Of a DNA stretch of 64,000 bases, positions 1-10,598 are shown piece after piece. The first letter of the stretch is position 1; each line of letters opens with the position of its first letter. The notes beneath the pieces are model-generated. The model saw nothing but the letters and a program-made list of their open reading frames with translations, ran no database searches and had not been told where the DNA came from. Source of the DNA: Astrocystis sublimbata. Its lineage: Eukaryota; Ascomycota; Sordariomycetes; Xylariales; Xylariaceae. The stretch lies in the NCBI GenBank assembly GCA_022453515.1, contig JAJNNY010000015.1, forward strand, positions 248,001 to 312,000, read 5' to 3'. The translations under genes and the position numbers were made by a program.

Positions 1-2
1 TT

Positions 3-1783
3 GCCACAGAGGGTCTTCGCACGCTTCTCGTTGCGCGAAAATTCATCTCCGAGGGTGACTACAAGGCATGGAAGGAAACCTACCACAACGCCACAACTAG
101 CCTAATAGACCGCCAAGACAAGATCGAGGACGCAGGCGAACAGATCGAGCAGGGCATGGACCTTGTCGGGGCAACCGCCATCGAGGACAAGCTCCAGGTC
201 GGCGTGCCTGAGACCATCGACAAGCTGCGGCGTGCGAACATCAAGATCTGGATGCTGACAGGAGACAAGCGCGAGACGGCCATCAATATTGCACATTCGG
301 CGCGCATCTGCCGTCCTGGCTCGGATATCTTCATCCTCGATGTCGCTAAGGGCGATTTAGAGGGCCAAATCCGAGACGCGACAGAAGAGCTGCAGAGCGG
401 GACCGTTCATAGTGTTGTCGTCATAGACGGACAGACTCTCGCGTCCGTGGAGCAATCGCCGCTTCTGTCCGATCTGTTCTACACGCTCATCCCTTGCGTG
501 GACTCCGTCATCTGTTGTCGCGCCTCACCGGCGCAGAAGTCGTTGATTGTAAAGGCCATCCGCAAGAGACTTCCCAAGGCTCTGACCCTTGCCATCGGCG
601 ACGGCGCGAACGATTTAGCTATGATCTCCGCGTCCCACGTGGGCGTGGGCATTTCCGGCAAGGAGGGTCTGCAAGCAGCCCGTGTGGCCGACTATGCAAT
701 TGCGCAGTTCCGGTTTTTGCAGAGGCTCTTGCTGGTCCACGGCCGCTGGAACTACGTGCGCACGGGCAAGTTCATCCTCGCGACCTTCTGGAAGGAGATG
801 TTCTTCTACCTGCCCACGGCCATGTACCAGATGTACAACGGGTACACCGGCACCTCGCTCTATGAGTCCTTCTCGCTGACGGTGCTGAATATCCTGTTCA
901 CCAGTCTATGTGTGCTGTGCATGGGCATCTGGGAGCAGGATCTCCGCGCCGAGACGCTGCTAGCGGTGCCGGAGCTTTATGTCCATGGTCAGCGGAATCG
1001 AGAACTGAATTTTCCGAGATTCGTCGTCTGGATGACGGGCGCGGTCATTGATGGCACGCTCGTCTGGGTGCTGATCTGGTTGGGGTATAATGTCTATGGA
1101 CGGCCGAGAGATAATGGGTTGTTTGCGTTTGGGGATCTCGCGTTTTCGATTGGGGTTTTGTGGACGAATTGGAAGCTTTTGTGAGTTCTCTTGTTTCTTT
1201 CTTCTCTCCGGCCTTTCCCTTTTCGTCACGAAACGAAACGAAATCAGCTGACTAACGTGAAACACGCTATAGCATCATGGAAACACACTACAAAACAGCC
1301 ATCATCATGGCCTCCTTCGGCATCACCGTGTCCGGGTGGTGGGCGTGGCAGGCCTTCCTATCGGGCGTGTACACGCTGCAACCGTCCCCCTACGCGGGCC
1401 GCGGCGCCTTTGTCAATACCTTTGGGAAAGACACGCTTTGGTGGTCGCTGCTTTTTGGCATTCTGATTATTCTGATTGCGATAGATATGCTGTTCAAGTT
1501 CATCAAGAGAGGCCTGATCAAGCAAGGGTTCTGGACCTGGACGCCTTGGAATCGCAAAGTGGGCGACGCGACGGCCGTCATGGATGAGAATTGCGAAAAT
1601 TGGGATCGCCAGCTGTGGCAGGAGCTTGAGCAGGATCCGCTTGTTAAAGAGCAGTTGAGATGGACGTTGAGGGAGGAGGAGCTGGAGAGGGAGGGGATTG
1701 TTGTTGGTGATGTTGACGGTGGCGGTGTTGGTGTTGGTGATGGGACTATGGAGAGACGGACGCCTGTGGAGGAGACGATTTGA
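3..1783 (+). CDS. P4-type phospholipid-transporting ATPase (flippase), C-terminal part, Dnf3-like
   Basis: Partial gene: the reading frame is open to the left edge, so the N-terminal half, including the phosphorylated DKTGT loop, lies outside. The model is join(<3..1180, 1273..1783), 562 visible residues. The 92-base intron has GTGAGT, a CTGACTAAC branch site and TATAG. Visible P-type ATPase signatures are DKLQ, WMLTGDKRETA and the Mg-binding hinge GDGANDLAM. Several membrane segments follow (FWKEMFFYLPTAMYQMY onward, then four more hydrophobic stretches across the splice). P4-ATPases flip phospholipids to the cytosolic leaflet of Golgi, endosomal or plasma membranes. The GKEGLQAARVADYAIAQF segment and the GTSLYESFSL loop resemble the Dnf3 branch more than Drs2 or Dnf1/2, but the subclass is judged from memory. 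The cytosolic tail is acidic and ends in a Gly/Val/Asp-rich stretch. Confidence 0.9.
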
Positions 1784-2462
1784 TGGGAGCATATATATAG
1801 AGAAAGAGAGTGCGGGGTGGTGTGGGATGGGCATCTACAGGCGTTTTATGGATCAGGCGGACTGGGTGCACTGATGAGCTATTATGAGCTTACATTGAGC
1901 ATCCGATGCATTGCGTGAGGGCAGGAGATGGGAGTCTGTCTGACATGACAGACTGATTCTTGCTCCTGTTCTTCTATCCCCTTCCCTTCCATCCTTGCAG
2001 TCAGCATTTTGGGTTTTGCCGATACTATCATCTATACCCCGGTATCATTGGCATGAGCATGGCATAGTGGCATCATGGCATTGCGCTTTCTATATCTTCC
2101 TTGGGTGCACTTCGTGGGTAGGTACTTAGAGATGGACTTTAGATGGATGGTACCTAGGTATATATAACAAATGAGCAATTAATTGATACTTTCACGCCAC
2201 CCTCCCTTCTAGATAAGCTGTTAAACAATGCTGCTTTTTTATCAACTTTTCTAACCCCGTTCTAGTGTGGAAAGTCAAGTTATACCCAACACCCAACGCC
2301 ATAACAAGCTGCTTAACCCTGGACACCATATATATACTATAAATAGTATATACATAGTATATGTCTGTCGTTTTCCCTGCATCTCCATCTAAGGTGAAGC
2401 AACGATCCTCTCCCATTCCACCCCTTTAACTCATCCACACCCTCCTCTTCCCTGTGAAGTAT
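1784..2462. other. Convergent intergenic region, no gene seen
   Basis: Lies between the 3' ends of the flippase gene and the small gene on the minus strand. It holds AT-rich stretches (around 2150-2175 and 2328-2362) and one exact TACCTAGGTA palindrome at 2151-2160. The short open frames have no recognisable content. Both polyadenylation regions should be here, but no specific signal can be assigned. Confidence 0.6.
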
Positions 2463-2807
2463 CTACTTCGCCAACCCAGCAACCCCAAAACTCTCCATCC
2501 CCCTGCTACGCCCCCTGCGATCCTCGTACACGACCTGGCCTCCCAACAGCAGGCGCGCAAAACACACGGCCGGCTTCTCGCTGTACATGATGCCCTCTTC
2601 GAGCGCGGCGCGCACGCTGGATGCCATGCGTGCGATTTTTGAATGCTCGGGCTCGTCGTCGCCAGCACTGTGTGAGGCGAGAATACACTGGCAGAGCTTG
2701 GGGTTGTGAGATACGTGCGCGGGAACCAGGCTTGAGGAGAGCGTTACGGAACAGCCTGTGTCGAGGCGGATTACGCGGGGAGAGCTGGTGGAGGCGCGGG
2801 CGGACAT
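2463..2807 (-). CDS. Small hypothetical protein (114 aa)
   Basis: Not recognised. The frame is open further upstream (to 3131), but that extension is low-complexity Thr/Ala/Pro repeat. A TATA-like sequence at 2991-2998 and the switch to ordinary composition at MSARASTSSPRVIRLD favour the ATG at 2807. The protein looks compact and soluble: a basic, Ser-rich start, a region with two Cys (NPKLCQCILASHSAG), a helix-like segment (HSKIARMASSVRAALEEGIMY), and a C-terminus RLLLGGQVVYEDRRGR. There is no signal peptide or membrane segment. It converges on the flippase gene. It could be a real small fungal protein or a chance frame. Confidence 0.45.
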   Translation of the reverse strand: MSARASTSSPRVIRLDTGCSVTLSSSLVPAHVSHNPKLCQCILASHSAGDDEPEHSKIARMASSVRAALEEGIMYSEKPAVCFARLLLGGQVVYEDRRGRSRGMESFGVAGLAK

Positions 2808-3808
2808 TTTGCAGGTTGTTGGTGGGGTTTTTTGCGTGAGAGTGAGTTTTGGATGTTGGATGTTGGATGTTGCTGTGGCTGTGGCTGTGGCTGTTGCTGG
2901 AGCTGGAGCTTTTGTTTGCTTGTGTGTGGTGGTGGTGGTGAGTGGTGGTGAGTGGGATCTGATGGGAATGATTATGGAGGATGGAGAGGGTTTATATATG
3001 ATGGCTTTTCGTTGCCTTGACTCATCCCGAGAGGTTGGATTTGAAAGCTCGTTTCTTTGATATTCTGGCATGTTGTTGTTAATGCGATTGTCGAACGGAG
3101 GTGTTGTTTGTAAGTGCCATCTTTCACCCACTCTTCTGGCCTTGTAGGTTGATCATGGTGTTCAGATCTCCTAAGTAATTACTGACTCTCCTTCTTTTGT
3201 GGGCTGTTGATTGTCTTGCGCAGCTTTCATTGTGTGGCTACTATGAGTAGATGCTTCGCCGTTTGAATCCTATTGTCCTGGGTCTCATGCCTTTGTTAGC
3301 GATGCAAGGGAGCAAGCACTTGGATACTTGGGTTTTCGCTCCAGCTGGAAGGGGTGGGGTGTTAGTGCGGCACTGTGCAGCTTTGAGACTGGATGATGCC
3401 TTTTGTTGGGCGGATTGTGTTGCTGGAACTGACTGTGAGAGTTGAAAGAGGAGAGAGATATATGTGCTCTGATTGGGCATTTGATTCATCTATGAATTGT
3501 GTGACATCTTTTAGCTGTTGCGTGATGTTGGAAAGTGCCAATATCAGTGTTCGAGGCAATCGGTAAGTACTACTTAGTTTGTTGAGGCTGCTGATTCGTG
3601 AGTTATTGTGGCAGATACTGTTATTAACTAATAATACAAGGTAGGAATGAGACCTTGCACCAGTATAATCTTCCAAATGGAGGGCTGTTGAAGGTATTCA
3701 GGTTAGTTTATAGCTCAGGTATATGGATGTCAGATGTGATAAGTCTGCAATTACTATGCCCATCATATGGCGATCGCGCCTACGGCAATAGAATGGTTCT
3801 ATCCCTGA
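2808..3808. other. Intergenic region with simple repeats, no gene seen
   Basis: The proximal part (2846-2945) is made of short GGATGTT, GCTGTG and GTG repeats that look like a 5' leader of the small gene. From 3060 to 3808 there are only short open frames without familiar content. The 3' untranslated region of the lectin-like gene should end near 3700-3800. Confidence 0.5.
2991..2998 (-). promoter_or_regulatory. TATA-like box upstream of the small gene
   Basis: Reads TATATAAA on the minus strand, about 185 bases before the chosen ATG. The transcript leader would then contain the hexamer-like GCTGTG/GTTGGAT repeats at about 2846-2905. Confidence 0.35.
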
Positions 3809-5465
3809 CTAGCTTTCAGTAGGCATCACAGGAACTTTTCCTATAACTTTCCACTCCGCATTCTGCGCGCCGGGTGGTACTTGCCACTCCTCGATTCCCG
3901 GGCCGTCACCATCGTCAAAAAGGACGTACACCCGCTGGTCTTCGGCATCCATCGATGTCAGGGTGTTAGCCAGGCCGAGATAGATCCGGTCGGGCTGGAG
4001 CAAGGGCTGTATGTGAGACGACAGGTCCGTGAAGCCGGTCGAGCAGTTCCAAGAGACGAGCGACAGGCTGCTTCGGTCCGGTGTGGCAAACATGATGAGA
4101 TGCGTTAGCTGCTGCGCCGAATCCGTGGCGCATTCGGGAAGTAAGGCGATCGGGAAATACCCCCTGTTGTCTTGCGTGCTGACACAAAGGGGTGAGTGCG
4201 GTGCCAGCTCAAAGACTGTAGCTACTTAGACTGTTAGCGAAGTCTCAACCTGGTTTGATCGTACGAGGAAGCCTACGCGTGGGGTTCGAAAGAGTATCGC
4301 TGGTAAGATTGTACTCATATTGTGTCATTGTCCCTTGGTTATCACTAATATACAATCGATGATCCCGCCGGCTTCCAATGGGGGCCGAGGCGATAGACGC
4401 GCCGTCCTTTATCGCGATGCTTTTTCTGATGCTGACCCAGGGGTTGTCGTTCGTCTCATTACTCGTGTATTTCGATATAGACAGAGAGTTCTCTCCTAGA
4501 TCCTGATAGAGAATTGATAAGATTTGCGATTGTGTGTCGAAGGACTGGTACCAGAATGAGAACAACGATGAGGTGTTCGAAACCGTGCTCAAGCCGCTGA
4601 AGTTGTCATTGCCCCATATGCCTGATTGTTCCTTGTATGGTGACTGTCTCTCGTAGACGGTTCTCGTATTGCTGACGTAGTACACATTCTTTACCTACAG
4701 ATCGATTAGGGCCACGCTCTCAGAAAAGAGTGCACCGCGAGTCCTTACCAACGCAAAACTGGTGTTGACGTGAGGGTAGCCAACAGCAGCCGTGATAGGG
4801 GTCCCCATACGGATATCAGCACCCTCATCAGTAATGCGCGACACCAGCCATGTGGCATTTTCAGCTGCCCAAGACGCCTCCATTATTGCCCCCTCTTTTG
4901 CTTGGAAGTAGACTCGGTACTGTTTTCTGTCTGCACTGGGATCGTCTGTCCACTGGACCGCCGCTATACTCGAGTTTTGGAATATGGGACTTGATTTAGT
5001 TGGACTCGTTGGGTTAGATTCAGTCGCATCCGTTCTTCGAGCTGCAAGACTGCCCCCGACCCCACCGCCAACAGCTGCGCCAATGATCACGATGACCAGT
5101 ATTGTGATCAAAATCCAGAACCGTTTCTTTGGTATTCCGCAGATTCTCGCTGGCTCCGGCGTACTCTGTTGCTCGGGGGGCGCTCCATCGTTGCGTATCA
5201 CCCCCTCACCTGGATAGACGACCTTCGCTTCGCTCGTATAGGAGTGGACATTAGGGGCAGCGTGGGGATCTTGTTCGATGTATCGATGAGCTGGGTTTGC
5301 TTCGACACCGTGCGGGTGATAGACTTCCATGCCGTCACCTTGATTTTGGCTGACCTCGAGACCCCCATAGTCCTGTTGTGGCCACTGTGAGCCCGAACGC
5401 TGCTGCCCCTGCTCCGTGCGGCCGTGGAGCTGGAAAGAGTGCGTGTGTTGACCTGCGGTATCCAT
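3809..5465 (-). CDS. Type II membrane protein with extracellular fucose-lectin-like beta-propeller domain
   Basis: Model complement(join(3809..4215, 4265..4694, 4749..5465)), 517 aa, introns of 49 and 54 bases; phases close exactly. Residues 1-112 are a hydrophilic, Gln/His/Gly-rich cytosolic part. About 116-138 form one membrane segment (FWILITILVIVIIGAAVGG), preceded by the basic IPKKR and followed by AARR. The rest is an outer domain with repeated short beta-strand units: YRVYFQAKEGAIMEASW, VKNVYYVSN, HRLYISDNQG, RVYVLFDDGDG. This repeated strand-turn pattern resembles fungal fucose-specific lectins (six-bladed propellers), where each blade contacts the sugar. Several N-x-S/T sites are present. 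The sugar specificity, and even lectin activity, is inference. The second intron has two possible acceptors six bases apart; the CTACAG one was chosen for length. It is divergent from the GH63 gene. Confidence 0.7.
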
Positions 5466-6621
5466 CTTGCCCGAGGCAATGCAGACATAACTGCAACGGG
5501 AATAGCTGGGTAACCTTGTCGCTTGACCTCTCTAGAAAAGTCGATATAATTGTAGGATGGCAAGAACCCGTCTAAAGAGAATTCAGCTTACATTTCTTGC
5601 CGGGTCCGAAAACTGCCCCGGCGCGTTTCGATCCCATACCCCTCCCAATCGAGGCCAATCTCGATTTTCTCCTCAGATAGTTTGGGGAAGCGCCGTTGCT
5701 TGTACCAGTCAGCAGTCAGCCCAACAGGTTGTCATCTTTCACGTATAGGTCAAAAGTCCATAGTCGACGACAGGGGGCCTCTCAGGGCGATGATCAATGC
5801 TAGATTGACCCCTCTGTCAGAAACTCGCTCGGCAGCCTGTTCCGATTGATCATTATCACAGAGCCCAATGAAGCAAATACCACCGGAAAGGGGCTATTGG
5901 TTATTGTTCGTCGTTGGCTGCAGGAGGAATGACCTGTTGGAGTTGGAGTCTCATCGCTAAAGATAGGCATGATTGTCGCAAGGGGTGCCATCCGCATCAT
6001 GCTGACATACTTGACAAGCAATCAAAGCCAAACATCGAGAACGATATGCGTAAACAAGGTGAGACGCGCTTCTTCGCGGGAAAGGATGAAATAATGAAGA
6101 TAGTTCAAGTGCATAGAGGTTTGTGAGTCGAATTGACTCCATTCTAAGCTCTTGAATACAACCCCTCTAGCCCCCTGTCGCAATCATTATAGCGTTAAGT
6201 GAACACGCTCCAAGCCTTACTAGGCCAAAGTGCAGCTGCGCGTCGGGACTTGGCACCCCCTCCATAGCACCTGTTTTCGCTGCCAAGAGCCTATTTGCAG
6301 GGTAGTAAGTTGATGGTAATAAGTGGCGAGACTGGGGTTGAGTGAAGATCGTACGGAAGTGAAAAAAGGACCACACGTCGCGACCACCAATCGTGGTATG
6401 TAAGTAGGCATCTGATGATCAAACTGCGCAGTGGTGGTCAACACTCCAAGACAGTTCCGAGGTTGTAAGTAATTATTCAACACGCGAGGCTTAGCAGGTA
6501 CTCAGCCACATGCTTGTCCTACAACCAAAAACGCGTCTCTCCATTTGTAACTCGGCTTAACTGCACCATCCCATATCCAAAACGGTTATCAGGTCCTACG
6601 ATGAGAAGCATGCCGCGATAG
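5466..6621. other. Divergent promoter region between lectin-like and GH63 genes
   Basis: About 1.16 kb between two start codons facing away from each other, so both promoters must lie here. Only short overlapping frames are seen, with no family motifs. No clear TATA box is visible for either gene. Confidence 0.5.
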
Positions 6622-9600
6622 ATGCGCCATTCTACTATGCATTTCAAGATGCGAATGTCTGTGTGCGCATTATTTAATATCCAGTTCATAATTGTATGGC
6701 TTACGCATAGCATCGCTGCGAGGGAATCTCCTCAGTTTTGGACATGGGGTCCGTATCGACCAAATCTGTACTTTGGACTTCGCCCGCAAGTGCCAGAGAC
6801 GCTGCTTGTCGGCTTGATGTGGGCCAACGGCGAGAGCATTGACGAGATATCGAAAAGTCAGTCAAATCGGTCATCGCTACTGAAGTTGTCGCTAATCAAT
6901 CTTCACATGACATAGCACTGCGAGACACGTGTGAGCAGGATGACGGCATGGAGGGTTATGGTTGGAGCCCATATGATACCCGCCATGGAGGGATACAGAG
7001 TATCCATGACAGTACGCTTCATATCGACTTAGACACCGAATTCATCAAGTCGGAGGACGGCAAAAGCTGGGGTGTTCGGATTGTCGGTGACCCACGGGAG
7101 GGTGCACCAGCCGACATTAAAACCGCCCTGATCTTCCACATATCTCAGGAACAGGTTCAAAGTTCGATAAGAAAATCTATCAGTTGCGAAAATCATCCTA
7201 CAGGCGAGGACGAAGGAAGCTCATCAGTAGTCGAATGCCGTGGCAAAGACCCCGGACTTGGCTCGTTTGATTTTCATATTGAAGGGGACGCGAAAAATGA
7301 TGTAGTAGACCGCATGAGCACCCAAAGCCAGATAGTGCCCGAGGACATGATATGGCAGGCGAAAGGTGAGTGGAAGAGTCCTACTGCTGACCTCACGTTA
7401 CATTCATCTAATCAATTCGAGACTCACATAGCGGTGTTCACGGAGACCCTGAAAGGTGCATCCAACAATGGGCAGAGGGGCCCTGTACTTCCTCGTTCCT
7501 CAGGCCCTGGAAATATGCATTTTATTCAGGTTATATTTGAGGGTGCTTTCCAGGTATTCATCAGTACGGAGGGCGGCTCCCATTCTGAGCTAACCAACTG
7601 CAGCTTCACATCTCATACCGTCAGCAAGACGGGAAGCTACTGGATGGTGAGTAATGCGTTTCCCTCTACTGTACAAGTCCACAATCTGATGCACTCGAAC
7701 AGCTGAATACCTCAACGGTTCCCTTGATTCGCTGCGCTCGGAATTTCCAGATCAAGTCGACCGGGTCTTTCCCCGCGACATGCCCTTTAAGGGGGAGGAG
7801 TATTCAGCATTCTCCCAATCCATGATATCCAACCTACTAGCTGGTTTCGGATTCTTCCATGGTGACAGTCGTGCCGACCTCTCCTATGCACCAGAGTACG
7901 AAGAACTTGATCTTGACTTCTGGACACAATCTGCGTAAGCTTTGCGAAACAGTTTACTTTTTCCTTTTCCTTTTCCCTTTCTCCTCTCCATCGTGGCCAC
8001 TTTCTCCGCCTCCTCCTCGTGCGATCTCTATTTCTGCAGCCCGGAGGGCTTACTTATTCTGATCTTCAATGCTATAGAGCTGCCATGGAGCGCGCCGAGA
8101 TCACGGTGACCCAGAAAGCGTCTCTTCTCTCACATGTACCGTCAAGACCCTTCTTCCCTCGAGGCTTCCTCTGGGATGAGGGTTTTCACTTGCTACCTAT
8201 TGTTGAATGGGACTTGGACCTGGCTGCTCTCACTCTCCAGAGCTGGTTTGGGCTGATGGATGCCGATGGCTGGATAGGGCGTAAGTGTCCTCTCATACCC
8301 TTGTGACGCTCTCGATACCTAGGGGCTTTCTCGCATTTGCCATGAAGATTACCTAAAGGAAAAAGCGAGACAGAAAAAGAAATGTGCACTCGGTCGCTAA
8401 CACTGCGGGCATTCACCCAGGCGAGCAAATTCTCGGCCCTGAAGCACGAAGTAAAGTGTCCGAAGAGTTTCAGACTCAGTATCCCCATTTCGCTAACCCC
8501 CCTACTTTGATAACACTTCTCCCCCTCATCATAGCCAAAATCACAAAAACTTCGGAATACAACGGTCGGACATCAAGCCTTCTCTCATCGCCCCAAGAAG
8601 CGCACGGCGTGATGAGGAAGCTGTTCGACCTAGCTTCACGACAGTATAGCTGGTTTCGACGAACACAAGCAGGCAATTTCACCGCATACCCCCGACCGGA
8701 CAGCACCAATACAGAAGGGTATCGTTGGAAAGGGCGCACTCCCACCCATTGCTTCACCAGCGGCCTCGATGACTACCCGCGCGCCGAGCCGCCGCACCCG
8801 GGCGAGTTGCACGTTGACGCGCTGGCGTGGGTTGGGGCTGCAGCCGATGCGCTGAGGCAGGTGGCTGACTATCTTGGAGAGGACTCCAAGCCGTACGCGT
8901 CTCAGCTAGCCGCGATACGTCACAATCTTGATGTTCTGCACTGGGATCCCGATGCGTCAGCGTACTGCGACGCGACTATCGATGAAAAGGGCGAGTTTGT
9001 CAGGGTCTGCCACGTTGGCTACGTGTCTCTCATGCCGTTCCTGCTTGGCCATCTCAATGCGAGCCACCCAAATCTCCCGGCCATGTTGGACGCAATGTCC
9101 GATCCCGCGACCCTCCTTTCGCCGCACGGGTTGCGCAGCCTCAGCGCGGCCGATGCCAAGTACGGCACCGACGAGAACTACTGGCGCAGCGCCGTCTGGG
9201 TCAACCTGAACGTGCTAGCGGTGCGCGCCCTGCAAAACCTCGGCGGGGGCGCAGAGGGATCCAGAGCGCGCGAGCTGGCATCGGATCTGCGCCAGCGCCT
9301 GGTCAACACCGTCTTTGATAGCTGGCGCGCGACCGGCTTCTTCTGGGAGCAATACGATGACACGACGGGCGCGGGTCAACGTAGCAGGGCGTTCACGGGC
9401 TGGACAGCCTGCATTATCCTCTTGTTGGGCACCGGTACTGGGAGAGGCAACGGCAGCGGCGTGCCAGATGTAGTCCCTAGCACCCCTGGATCAACTACTT
9501 CCTTTAGCTCCTGGGTAATAGCCCCGGTTGTATTCCTCATCATTGTAGTCGCGGCACTGCGTTTCTTTGGAAAGAAACTAACTACGTCTTGGGCAGCCCT

Positions 9601-9703
9601 AGCGAGTCGATTCCCCGCACTGAGGCGATTGATTGGGATGAGACCGAGAGAGTACGTGTACGAAGAGATCGTGGAACTTGACGACCATCAGCACCAGCCT
9701 TAG
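6622..9703 (+). CDS. GH63 mannosyl-oligosaccharide glucosidase (glucosidase I-like) with C-terminal membrane anchor
   Basis: Model join(6622..6856, 6916..7650, 7703..7934, 8078..8280, 8421..9703), 895 aa. Glucosidase I removes the outermost glucose from N-glycans in the ER. Family signatures are [55 protein letters not shown] and [27 protein letters not shown] and ENYWR belong to the GH63 active-site region. The start has a hydrophobic stretch ending HSIAA, which looks like a signal peptide. Unusually, a second hydrophobic segment ([19 protein letters not shown]) lies near residues 832-851 and is followed by a basic, then acidic 44-residue tail. That suggests type I topology, whereas classical glucosidase I is type II. 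Exon 2 must use the GTAATG donor inside GTGAGTAATG to keep frame. It may be a second GH63 copy rather than the housekeeping enzyme. Confidence 0.88.
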
Positions 9704-10598
9704 GCGTTAGCGATGTGTTCTATTTTCCAGTAGCTGGCATCCCTGAAACGACTGCGCAAGCAACCCGTTCGTCTGGAAGGAATATTTGGAGTACTTGGGT
9801 TCCTGACATGGAGACCATACCTAACGTGGCGGCCTACAATCAACTGCCAACTACCTACCTAGTGCTAAGAACTGAAGCAATAGGTAGCTGCTTGTGATAG
9901 CACTCGTTGCATAGCTCCAAAGCGCGAAAAAAAGTGATCAATAATTTACGTGCCAGCCTTTCCGTAGCGAAAATCACAAGTGAACTTAAAGACATATATA
10001 GGTAAATATAGTTGCGCGATACCCAAAGCGAAAATATTAATAGTGAGAAAAAGAAGGTGAAGGGAAATGTTAGATACAGACAAGCTTGATTGGCACTCCT
10101 CTGTTCATAAGTCACCTTTGGAGTTGTTCTGTTCCTCGACATTGATATCACTCGTATGTTACTAAGTATATTGTAAGAGTGTTAAGAGTGGCGGATCTTG
10201 GGAGGGACTGGGGAGACTGGGGAGACTGGGGAGACTGGTTGCTGCACCGATGGAGGTTTAAGGGCTTGGGACCCGGCTTGCGACTAATTGGGATATGTAC
10301 TTAACAATCAAGCTGACAAGCGCTTAAAATGCAATATGAATATATACGTAACTAAAATAGTTGAAACCTTATATACCTAAGTAGTACCCGATCAGTGGAT
10401 CGTCAAAAATCCATGGGTATCCTCCGAGTTGCCCGCTTTGTCCTCTAATCGCTGTTGACACAAATCAATGCCAGAACACCTGATCTCAAGCCATCCCACG
10501 TAACCGCAAAATTTAAAACACGTAACCCCCCCTTCGATTAAACCCACATTGCTGCCCAACACCTCAATTCCCGGAACGTCGCATTCACTCCAAGACAC
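9704..10598. other. Convergent intergenic region, no gene seen
   Basis: Separates the 3' ends of the GH63 and kinase-vWA genes. It is AT-rich around 9990-10060 and 10320-10380, includes a small tandem repeat at 10208-10238, and has no open frame with recognisable content. Confidence 0.6.
10208..10238. repeat. 9-base tandem repeat (CTGGGGAGA), about 3.4 copies
   Basis: Three perfect consecutive units followed by CTGG. It is a simple minisatellite in the convergent spacer with no evident function. Confidence 0.9.

Noticed and set aside
2808..3131. N-terminal extension of the small minus-strand gene
   Set aside because: Low-complexity Thr/Ala/Pro sequence spanning a TATA-like box; more likely the 5' leader and promoter.
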